Shown here one piece after another: positions 55,765 to 64,000 of a DNA stretch of 64,000 bases (its first letter is position 1; every line of letters begins with the position of its first letter). Where the stretch lies: positions 40,458,437-40,522,436 of the forward strand of contig OX375873.1 in assembly GCA_947359465.1 (NCBI GenBank), in the 5' to 3' direction. The DNA comes from Metellina segmentata. Its lineage: Eukaryota > Arthropoda > Arachnida > Araneae > Tetragnathidae. The translations under genes and the position numbers were made by a program. Below the pieces are notes generated by a model that was not told where the DNA came from, ran no database searches, and was given only the letters and a program-made list of their open reading frames with translations.

Positions 55765-55814
55765 TTGGTAGGTAGGTATTTTATTCAACGTCGTACTGGT
55801 ATGATATGGTATTT
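55765..55814 (-). mobile_element. SINE 3' end stub
   Basis: GGTAGGTAGGTATTTTATTC and CAACGTCGTACTGG, then cut by the left end of the Tc1-like element. Confidence 0.75.
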
Positions 55815-57218
55815 TATAATCATGTCCATAAATTAAGGATAATTCAGAATCACACGGAAATAACTCTAAAGTAAAAATTTCACCTGTAGAATTATCGCAC
55901 ACATCTTCAAGAATAATATCCAAATTACAGGAAGCCATCAGATAACGCCGATAGTACTTCACAACGACGAGAGTGTAAGAGAGGTGTATATAAGGAATGG
56001 TAGCAAAGAAGTAAAATTGTCCACAAGCGTTCTGTAAGCTGCTCAGTGCCACAAACGAATAGTTATAACATAGAGGACGCATGTCGATGATTTTTTACGT
56101 GGTAGAATTATCGGCGGCCTGGAATGTGGGCGTACTCAGACGGTAGTCTCAGTGGAACATGGAATCACCCAAAGTGTCATCTCTAGGCTTTGGCAACGAT
56201 TCCAAAATGATGGAAATGTCAGTAGACGTTACAGTACAGGTCACCACCGAGTTACAACACCGAATGACTACCGGTATTTGGCAGTAACTGCAAAAAGAAG
56301 CAGACGGAGCACAGCATCCGACCATTCCCGTCAGCTATCTTCAGCCATGGGTGCGACAGTTTCAAGGCAAATCGTTTACAGACGTTTGGGACATGTTGGT
56401 CTATATGCTCGCAGGCCTGTCAGATGTGTTCCGCTCACGGCAACTCACTGTCACCAGTGGTTAGCCTGGAGTAGAGAACATGCAATGTGGACATCGTCAC
56501 AGTAAGCTTGTGTGATGTTTTCCGACGAGTCCAGGTTTAGCTTGCAGTATGATTCACGACGGACGTTCATATGGAGAACGCCAGGTACCCGCTACCACCA
56601 AGACAACATCATTGAAAGACACCGTTACGGTGGTGCAGGATTGCTCGTTTGCGGCGGAATCATACTGGGCTCCAGAACAGATCAACATCCTCAAATCGGA
56701 ACCATGAGAGGCCAAACTTATCGGGACATCATTCTGGAACAACATGTACGTTTGTTTAGGGGTGCCATGGGCGCAAAATTTGTGTTTATGGATGACAACG
56801 CCCGTCCTCACTGTGCAAACGTTGCAAACGAATGCCTTGAATCTGAGGATATCACCCGTATGGAATGGCCAGCATTCTCGCCTGACTTGAATCCGATAGA
56901 GCATGTGTGGGACATGCTTGACCGACGAGTTGCATTCCGTCAACCACCTCCTACATGTGTACCGGAACTTCGGAGAGCATTGCTTGCTGAGTGGAGTGAT
57001 CTTCCACGAGATCAGCTTGATAATTTGATCCTCAGCATGACTAGGCGAAAGTCGAGGCAAAAATCGTAGTTTTTATGAATGGTATCATACGTACACCATC
57101 TTTTTTGTTCTTTATCTTTTGTTAAAAAATGTGCTTTATGAATAAGTCACGTTTGTTTTGTTTCTGAACCTTTATTTGCCGGAGCTGGCATTTTTTTTAA
57201 TTTATGGACATGAGTGTA
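55815..57218 (+). mobile_element. near-complete Tc1-like transposon
   Basis: Inverted ends share TCATGTCCATAAATTAA, with TA at both tips (55815 and 57218). About 1.4 kb, containing one transposase frame. Flanked on both sides by SINE sequence. Confidence 0.88.
56076..57069 (+). pseudogene. Tc1 transposase, one stop codon
   Basis: Cut-and-paste transposase. The N-terminal part has the paired helix-turn-helix DNA-binding region (GITQSVISRLWQRFQNDGNV, then HHRVTTPNDYRYL and VSRQIVYRRL). Catalytic residues are D in FSDESRF, D in FMDDNARPH, and E in PDLNPIEHVWD. From the second Asp to Glu are 34 residues, so DD34E. One in-frame TAA (near 56503) lies just before the first catalytic Asp, and no ATG opens the first part in frame. 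Otherwise it is intact to KSRQKS, so it is a recently silenced copy. Confidence 0.9.
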
Positions 57219-57512
57219 ATTAACGTCGTACTGAAGTAACACAACGGGATATTGATGACGTCTCGGGATCAACCGCCAAAGGGAAAGATCCGAGGACCAA
57301 CACCGCGAAATTTTGAACCACAATCAAATGACGAGGCAACATTTGATCTGGCACCCTACTCTCCAAACTTCCACACCATGTCAACGTGAGCAAGATTGAG
57401 GCCACGACAGATTTAATGTGCACCAGCCTCCTTTGTACATGATGGTCTTTAGCTGGATTCGAACTCGCGGTTGCTCATCCGATGCTCTTCCAACAGGGCT
57501 ACCGCGGAATAC
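57219..57512 (-). mobile_element. SINE, full length with tRNA-like head
   Basis: The clearest family member. Reading leftward it starts with GGTAGCCCTGTTGGAAGAGC (box-A-like) and GAGTTCGAATCC (box B), then the body, and ends ACGTCGTACTGAAGTAAC / TTAATTA in inverse. Its 3' end abuts the Tc1 element. Confidence 0.9.
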
Positions 57513-57639
57513 GTTGTAATGAAGCAACACAACGGTGATTGGCTTTCAGAGATCACGTGCATTTCCCGTTTTTCACACGTCTTCATTCACGTATTTCAGA
57601 AAAGGGCGAAGGAAGTTCAAAAGTGTTTCTAGGCTATCG

Positions 57640-57995
57640 TGGCTCTGTGGGTATGTCCACTGCGCTAGCAACCTTCGAGTTGTAGGTGGCGCGGGTTCGA
57701 TTCATGTCAGGTGAATTCCTACGTGGGTAATTTATCTTCTCAGTGTCAGTAAAACTTTCATTGTGTGTGTCTATTAATTGTTGTTGTGTGTGCGTCTATT
57801 ACTTGATGTTGTTGTGTGTCTATTACTTGTTGTTGTGTGCGTCTATTACTTGATGTTGTGTGTGTCTATTACTTGATGTTGGGTGTGTGTGTCTATTACT
57901 TGATGTTGTGTGTTTCTATTACTTGATTACTCTTGTGTCAGGCGCAGCATGGCCAAATATGGCCGTTGAGGCCCCCCCCCCAAAAAAAAAAAATT
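57640..57995 (+). mobile_element. second tRNA-derived SINE with minisatellite body
   Basis: The head GTGGCTCTGTGGGTATGTCC and GCGGGTTCGATTC are tRNA-like A and B boxes of a different family from the main SINE. A run of GTGTCTATTACTTGATGTTGT units (about 20-30 bases each, seven or so copies) follows from 57770 to 57930, then CATGGCCAAATATGGCCGTT and a C-run/A-run tail (57970-57993). Confidence 0.75.
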
Positions 57996-58119
57996 GTTTT
58001 TATGCAATTTCATGGGCCAATACAATGAAATAAATGAGAGTGGCTAGAAAGTTAATTTACGCGAATATTGAAACGAAAATATCCCTCGTAAAATGTTTCT
58101 GCTCCAAGACGTTTTGTAA

Positions 58120-58265
58120 AACCAAGAACATTGCACCGAATGAAACATGGTGGTTCAACATTACGTGGTGTTGTCCTAGGATATTTGCCTTCGTGTTTGA
58201 TCCCGGATCGTGTCGCCAATAGCCCGTTGTGTTGCTCCAGTTTGACGTAAATTAAATTCCTACCA
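58120..58265 (+). mobile_element. SINE fragment
   Basis: ACGTGGTGTTGTCCTAGGAT, TTGATCCCGGATCG, CAATAGCCCGTTGTGTTGCT and CCTACC tail; plus strand. Confidence 0.75.
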
Positions 58266-59082
58266 ACAGATTGAAGAATGCATTGAGCCGCTGCAAATGT
58301 ATGGGGTAAATGAAAAACTTAAAAAATCTCAAAGGCCATCACGAAGGGATGTTTTTTGTTTTGTTGAAGATATTTTTGATTAACGAATTTACAAGGTATT
58401 CAGTTCTGAAAAAAGACTCACTTCGCCGACAACACAAAAAATTAAATATTAATATCATACCACTTGTTACCAGTAACAAATTATCATACGCCCCCCTGTA
58501 GCTTTAGATGACAGCCTCTTCATGGAAGCCATAGAAATGTTGTCTATTGAGCCGTTAATTCTACGAAGTGCCGTGTTTTCTCGCATTTCAAAATTGCTTA
58601 GGTTAACCTTACCTTCCCTATACATAGCTTCTGGGGAAGAGTGCCAAGTCCAATCCCTATATCTCCCATGGTCCAAGGATAATGTTCCATTAACCTTAGT
58701 TTCCAAGTCCTCTCTGGTCTCCTACCTCTCATGGTCAAGATTCTGAGAGAGCTGTTACATCAATGGACAATAGGAATTTAGAATACTTTTTCTTTTTAGA
58801 TTAGAAGTTGTTCTTATAACTGGAGGGGTACTAAACTCGTCAGAACACGTCAAACAAATAAATATAACACATGGCGTTAAGATAGATTTGATCCAGGTTT
58901 CAATCTTTAATTTATACCTGTGGAAAGCATGTATTATAATATGTGTGTATAACCTACTACTATTCAATTAAGAATTTAATAGTTTACCGTCAATTTTTCA
59001 GACAACTTCTTAATTATATACTATATTTAGTTAAAAACTTCTGGATGTATTATCACTCATAAGAATTTCTGTGTACAGTTCT
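58266..59082. other. no gene recognised
   Basis: Frames on both strands at 58467-58746 overlap. The minus one (LDHGRYRDWTWHS, NFEMRENTALRRI) could be an old retroelement piece but I cannot assign it. Confidence 0.4.
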
Positions 59083-59153
59083 GAGTACGATTTATCAAAG
59101 AACTAAGGTTTATTTTTTTTTTATCGAGTACGATTTATCAAAGAACTAAGGTT
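59083..59153 (+). repeat. 28-bp tandem duplication around a T-run
   Basis: GAGTACGATTTATCAAAGAA plus CTAAGGTT occurs at 59083-59110 and again, identical, at 59126-59153, separated by TATTTTTTTTTTATC. Confidence 0.95.
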
Positions 59154-59405
59154 AAAGTTGTTTCCTCATAGCACCTCATTTCTTTATCGTATAATAAATA
59201 TCGTCAAAAATTTGAATCTGCTCGGATAAATGTATTCCAATAACACTTTTAGAAGGCAATCCTAATTTATTTGGAATGTAACTGTTCATTCCAAATAAAT
59301 TAGGATTGCTTTCTAAAAGTGTTATTGGAATACACTTATCCGAGCAGATTCAAATTTTAGACGATATTTATTATACGAAATGAGGTGCTATGAGGGAGCA
59401 ACTTT
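59154..59405. repeat. large hairpin: ~120-bp inverted arms, 8-bp loop
   Basis: Arms 59154-59278 and 59287-59405 are complementary with few mismatches and one 4-base gap. Only TAACTGTT lies between. No coding. It could be a foldback MITE or a palindromic duplication. The outer left border touches the 28-bp duplication. Confidence 0.95.
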
Positions 59406-59417
59406 TCAAAAGGGGTA

Positions 59418-59700
59418 TTTCATAAGTTACAATGCAAAAACTATATAGTAAATTCCGCTGATTAAATCAGGATACGTTGGAAAACGTTTTTTCTTAAATG
59501 CGATCCAACCAATGATCAGCCTACACTATCGAATGCCCCGTGCGGAATAAAAATAATTATTCCTAGTAAAAATCACAATATTTTGTAAAGCAATTCATAC
59601 TCGATAAGTCAAGAAACGGCTGCGCGCACTATATGACTGCAAAAGTGTTACAAGCAAGTAAGTCAAAAATCTAAACTTGAATGCGTCAACAACTGAAAAC
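59418..59700 (+). repeat. dispersed repeat, shared with 20250-20510
   Basis: Same order and strand of shared words as the copy at 20.3 kb (ACACTATCGAATGCC, AATAATTATTCCTAGTAAA). No family known. Confidence 0.75.
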
Positions 59701-59867
59701 AATACATTAAACCTGGGGTCAAGGGTAATAACTGGAATAAGTCTAAAACTACTTTTCAGGAGCATTCAAGAACAATCATAATCGTTATTTTATTCTGATC
59801 TTCACGTAGTTTAAAAACACATTGTTTTCAGAAAAATCGTTCGCAGTTCAATAGGCAACGTGACCAG

Positions 59868-59970
59868 AAAACAGGTGGTTGAGTTGGTACGATATGTCAC
59901 AAGGGCAAATTCGAAAAATCATATTCAAGATCTCACTGTCCATTTCTTTTTTAACCCTACCCTTAAAAAT
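59868..59970 (+). repeat. dispersed repeat, shared with 23190-23295
   Basis: GAAAACAGGTGGTTGAG, ACGATATGTCACAAGGGCAA. It follows the previous repeat at both the 20-23 kb and 59 kb places, so both may belong to one longer family. Confidence 0.75.
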
Positions 59971-60552
59971 GGGAAAAGGTGAACTTTTTTCTTTCACTTT
60001 TGTTTATTCTTTTATGTGAATGCTTGTTTAAAAATATATTCCAAAACATGTTTGATTTGCAAAATTGTTGATCTCTGTTGATAGTCTGAAATATTATTTG
60101 AACGAAAGAGTATATAATAAATTTTTTTTTATTAACTTAATGAAGTACATTATTCATTTTTGAACAAATTATGTAATTTGAAAAAGGAATAGAAAAGAAT
60201 TATTGTTGATGAAGGAGTCTCGTCGAAGCTCATTTAGAAGTAAGTCAATCACACACACGACCAAGTGATAGTGGACTGTATGAATTTTATTGTTGCATCA
60301 TGAATTCAATCACCAATACACAATTCTTCCCTGTGAAGAAAATAGCACAGAAGGGTATTGCACACCAAGGCAAAATCTCTCACGCTGCTGTCTCCCCACA
60401 CACTCAGAATACGAATACAAAAGAAAGAAGTTGGCGCCTAAAAAACTAAGATATTTCCTGACCTTATTCTGAATGTAAAAAAAGAACATAGTTCAGCTAC
60501 TGTTACTCGCGTATACATATTTCTGTGTAATCTATCTAGAACAATTTTAGCA
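59971..60552. other. no gene recognised
   Basis: AT-rich; a 60-codon frame at 60290-60472 has no motif. Confidence 0.45.
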
Positions 60553-62865
60553 TAGGAAACGAACAATAAAATGCACAACAGGATATAAAGGAATGAAATA
60601 TTTTGGTAAAATAAGCAACTTAACAAGAATCTCCATTTGACTTCCAAAGAGTAAAATTCATTGTTTAGCATTCATAAACAAGCTAACTCAACGTAATTCA
60701 CCATTTAGAGTAGGGATTAGCAAATGAATGGATAATATTATTTATTTTATTCATTATTGGAGTTAAATCACAACATTGTTCACCATTTAGTGTAGCAAAT
60801 AAACAATAAAATACACAACAGGATACGACAATTTTTGTACCTCGAAAATCTTCACAGGGAAAGTATTAGTTTCAGGATATGTTGATTTGTTAATCAAAAT
60901 ATTTTTGTATAAAAATATCATTATTAAAATCAAACTTTTTAATTTAATTTTCTTTTCTCTATTAAGTTCACAGTGAGTATCACACAAAAGCATTCCAATT
61001 TTGCAAAAATATCTTTATAAATGTTGACATAAAACCGGTTATAATTCATAAAAAGGTAAATTTTAATTACACAAAAACAGAATGTAAATAAAAAAAATCA
61101 ACAAATACACAAAATGCATATCGAATAGAGCACAATTGTACAGAATTCTGAATACCACATGTTTCTTAAATTTAAGAACGATTGATTTTGATTAAATAAA
61201 AAATGCACAAACTAACAATGAAATATTTTTAAAAATTAGTTATCTTGGGCGAATAGTCTTAAAATTAAATAGAACGATTTAATTTTTTCTTCCTTCAATT
61301 GAGTTTTAAAATAAATGTTATTAATTTTACTTGATTGTAAAAGGATTTTAAAAATGGCACATAATTCAAATTAGGAGTTTCCAAGTTATGATATTTTATG
61401 AAAAACAAAAGCAATTTACATTTCAACGGTTTTTACAGGCGGTAAACTTGAACAACGGCTTTTCTATTGATGATGGTATAGTATTTTAATTAACATCGTA
61501 CTCACTCTGCGCATTGGAACAACACAGCTAGATATATGTGACGGTTGGGGATCAATCTTTTCTGTTGATGGATTGTACAGTTTTTGAATAATTATTAAAA
61601 TGATGCAAATAATATTCAGCTGTATGACGCTTCAAGAAGTCTGCCGATTAGAAAATAAAAAATGGCTTCCGCTCTGGCTCTGATTGAAACATTTCAAAAT
61701 CCGCCCACAATTAGGGACTGGCTTCCCCACTGGAGCGCTATACGTCATGGCTTCAGTGAACTCTCTGTATACTACTTCTCTGTGCACCTAACGTTAAAAA
61801 AAACGGAGGGGAACGTGTTTTATGTTATTTTGATATTTGAACAAAATATTAGTATCGAACTATCTCGCTCAAAAGGAACGTCATTAAAATTCCTGTAAAA
61901 CTCATTGTCTATAGTTATGTGTCTTCTGTTGCTGTAATGTATTTTCTGTATGTAATGAACTTTCTAGAAAAATGAAATAGTTTTGCTGTGAATGGAAAAC
62001 AGATGTATCATCATACATATCGGGTAGATATCATAAAAGAACCTGAAAAGTGAAACTAGGATTAATTTTATGCCCTGAAGTTTCAGTATTCATCAACAGC
62101 AAAGCCGTTGTTGAAATGTAAATCTTTTGTTTTTCGTAAAATATATTCATTACGTAATATATTCTAACCACTAATGTGAATTATGTGAAATTTTAAAAAT
62201 AGTTTTACAATCAAGTTAAATGAATTACACTTTTATTTTAAATCCCAATAAATGGAAGGGAAAATTAAATCGTTCTATTTAGTGTTAACACTTAAGGAGA
62301 TTAAGACTGTATTCGCCCAAAATTATTAATTTTATACAATCTTTCGGTATTAGTTGGTGCATTTTTTATTTAATCAAAATTAATTATTCTTAAAATACAA
62401 TAGTTGTGGTATTCAAAATTCTGTGCAAGTCTGCTCTATTATTTATATTGCATTTTGTGTATTTGTTGATTTTATTATTTACATTCTGTTTTTGTGTAAT
62501 TAAAATTGACCTTTTTCTGAACTATAACCGGTTTTATGGCAACATTTATAAAGATTTTTGTGCAAAATTGGAATGCTTTTGTGTAATACTGCAGTAAACT
62601 TTTTCACTGTGAACTTAATACAAAAAAAGAAAATTATTTTTTAAAACTTGTGATTTAGCTCCAATAATGAATAAAATTAGTAATTTCATCGATTCATTTG
62701 CTACTATGGTGAATTACGTTGAGTTAGCTTGTTTGTAAATGCTACCCTATGGAATTTACTCTTTGGAAGACAAATAAAGATTCTTGTTAAGTTGATTTTT
62801 TTACCAAAGTATTCATTCCTTTACATAGTTTTGTATTTTTTTGTTCATTTGCTATACCATAATTG
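60553..62865. repeat. kilobase-scale inverted duplication
   Basis: Left arm about 60553-61475 and right arm about 62085-62865 are complementary over most of their length with moderate divergence. Matching words include ATTCCAATTTTGCA, ACCGGTTATA, AACAAATACACAAAATGCAT, AATCGTTCTATTTA and AACTCAACGTAATTCACC, with their complements. The left arm has about 200 extra bases near 60760-60950. Spacer about 610 bases, holding a SINE stub and a 78-codon frame (61662-61898). Purpose unknown; could be a foldback element. Confidence 0.88.
61478..61553 (-). mobile_element. SINE 3' stub with target duplication
   Basis: TTTTAATTAACATCGTACTC, GGAACAACACAGCTAG and GGGGATCAAT match the SINE 3' end. CTTTTCT(A/G)TTGATG flanks it on both sides, a plausible target duplication. 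Truncated at its 5' side. Confidence 0.7.
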
Positions 62866-63239
62866 AACAATTGTGTGTTTTAGAAAAGAATACACTAAAA
62901 TTAAAGAAACAAGTTCATACATTAGTAAGATTTCATAAATGAAGGTTCTTTTTTAAGTTCAGAAGATATAAAAAAGTTGCTATTTTAAGGTATTTATGGT
63001 GAAAAATATTTAGCTTTTAATCAGAAATGCAAATTGCGTTTCGAATAGAATAAAACAGCCTGAAAGAGTTGTTATGGAAAACTAGTTCGGTTATTATGGA
63101 AGCGAGGAGTAGATCCGACGCTATAGTAGTGTCCGGCACCCCCACCGATGGCGCCAGCGTCTATGTGATTTCCCATGTTATTTAGAAGTCCATTGCTTCC
63201 TAAGTCAGAACACACTCTGTTTTTTACTTCTCTGTGACT
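62866..63239. other. no gene recognised
   Basis: AT-rich, with a G+C-richer patch near 63100-63160 of unknown origin. Confidence 0.4.
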
Positions 63240-63350
63240 GCGTGCACAGAGAAGGCGTTGTCTTCGGATCTTTTGATTGGCCCAGGACGGTCGCCAATAG
63301 CCCGTTATGTTGCTCCATTATGACGTTAATTAATTACCTACTACCTTTGT
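63240..63350 (+). mobile_element. SINE 3' fragment
   Basis: GGCGTTGTCTTCGGATCTTT, CGGTCGCCAATAGCCCGTTA, TGTTGCTCCATTATGACGTT and TTAATTACCTACTACC. Confidence 0.8.
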
Positions 63351-63716
63351 CCCATCATCCTACTTGAAACGGTGTCCTATCAAAGTTTCAAAAAACTCTA
63401 AGATGTGTTATAAAACAGCCTTAAAATTTTCTGTTTTTTTATATTGATTTTACTTCTTGAGTACTCTTTCACGACTTATCTTTCATCTAATCAGCCTACG
63501 TGAAACGGTGTCCTTGTTGTACTGAGATGTAGATATTTTAAACTTTGCAACCTTAAAGAAATATTTACCTATCAAGTTTCGAACTAATTGAATTCGACAC
63601 TCGTTAATGCAAAGCATATTTTTAATTATTTCATTAACATTTCAAAATTGATACAAAAATTATTTTTAATGCAGCACTTTTTAGTTTTATGAATCTGACA
63701 TCTTGAACACTTTCTA
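63351..63716. other. 3' UTR or spacer, tandem-like CTACxTGAAACGGTGTCC
   Basis: CTACTTGAAACGGTGTCCTA at 63360 and CTACGTGAAACGGTGTCCTT at 63497 are the same word 137 bases apart. No gene recognised. Confidence 0.5.
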
Positions 63717-63815
63717 TTATTGATCTATTGATGATAGTACGTCCATCATAAAACCATTGTACTTGATTTTATCCATATTTCTAGCTTCCTCGATTCTTTC
63801 CCAGTTGATTTGAAT
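63717..63815 (-). CDS. last exon of unknown host gene
   Basis: After the acceptor TTCTTTTGTTCAG, the minus strand reads IQINWERIEEARNMDKIKYN then GFMMDVLSSIDQ and a stop, 32 codons. A good pyrimidine-rich acceptor and a charged helical peptide suggest a real terminal exon. The gene would extend beyond the right edge. I do not recognise the protein. Confidence 0.45.
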   Translation of the reverse strand: MQINWERIEEARNMDKIKYNGFMMDVLSSIDQ

Positions 63816-63870
63816 CTGAACAAAAGAATAAATAATATCAAGAAAATTGAAATTTTGAACTAAATATTAA

Positions 63871-64000
63871 ACTAGCTTAAAAACCGAGCGTTGCTCGGGT
63901 TACAAATATGACGGCGACAGCTAAAATATGACCTCGACATTTCCCTGTGTTAACTCAAATACACAAACTCTGCAGAACGTGTTTCCTCACGCGACAGCTA
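63871..64000 (-). mobile_element. Helentron/Helitron 3' end, continues off window
   Basis: On the minus strand ACCCGAGC-GTT-like loop-GCTCGG-hairpin is followed by TTTTTAAG and CTAGT, as at 29836 and 54681. The remainder of the element would lie beyond the right edge. Confidence 0.6.

Noticed and set aside
56554..57060. 168-codon minus-strand open frame
   Set aside because: Antisense of the Tc1 transposase, whose catalytic motifs are unmistakable on the plus strand.
57456..57512. Possible functional tRNA gene on the minus strand
   Set aside because: Same reason: it is the head of a SINE copy without an acceptor-stem partner.
57760..57930. Possible CRISPR-like array of GTCTATTACTTG units
   Set aside because: Units are directly adjacent with no unique spacers and belong to a SINE body in a eukaryotic genome; it is a minisatellite.

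Overview
The window looks like AT-rich arthropod DNA, probably from a spider or another arachnid. That guess rests on the mix of repeats: a tRNA-derived SINE ending in TACC units, Helentron-type Helitrons, Tc1, piggyBac, PIF/Harbinger and hAT elements, and Jockey- and CR1-like retrotransposons. The taxon is an inference from these families, not proven. There are no bacterial-style operons. Genes are intron-split, and transposons occupy most of the space.

Host genes seen, all on the minus strand. (1) SMG6/EST1A, the nonsense-mediated-decay endonuclease, runs from about 18.0 kb down to 4.4 kb. Five consecutive exons with matching splice phases (15874-17794, 10063-10185, 7763-7952, 7100-7317, 5401-5478) encode the exon-junction-complex-binding N-terminus and the 14-3-3/TPR-like domain. 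A last exon (4632-4756) encodes the tail of the PIN nuclease. The exons between TPR and PIN are missing, one exon has a frameshift and the PIN tail has an in-frame stop, so this copy looks broken, misassembled or a decayed duplicate. The large exon also holds a nearly identical 103-codon tandem duplication. (2) A gene of unknown product has a 5' exon near 33.5 kb and a start-codon exon with a signal anchor at 29.0-29.2 kb; linking the two is tentative. (3) The last exon and 3' UTR of a two-pass membrane protein lie at 36.77-37.38 kb. (4) The last exon of an unknown gene lies at 63.7-63.8 kb.

Transposon layout. 1-4 kb: non-LTR and hAT remnants. 5.6-6.1 kb: an internally deleted Tc1 element in an SMG6 intron. 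8.1-9.9 kb: a CR1-like piece truncated at both ends and flanked by ~70-bp direct repeats. 10.9-14.8 kb: piggyBac wreckage invaded by a hAT MITE, a SINE and a DNA element with inverted ends. 18.3-20.2 kb: a decayed Ty3/gypsy element with a tRNA-Pro-type primer site. 20.9-21.8 kb: Tc1. 22.1-22.7 kb: pogo-like. 25.9-27.9 kb: a degenerate copy of an unclassified zinc-binding protein family. 28.0-28.6 kb: hAT. 29.3-31.0 kb: PIF/Harbinger. 35.6 and 38.1 kb: two related MITEs. 39.4-43.3 kb: Tc1 and hAT pieces, then a Jockey-like element cut by a solo LTR. 43.3-50.9 kb: the best preserved element, a Ty3/gypsy retrotransposon with gag, a -1 frameshift heptamer, pol and integrase. 51-58 kb: SINE cluster, a Helitron and a near-complete Tc1. 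59-63 kb: a hairpin element and a kilobase-scale inverted duplication.

The host genes are separate single-gene loci. The main relations visible here are between transposons: nesting, target-site duplications and repeats shared by distant places.
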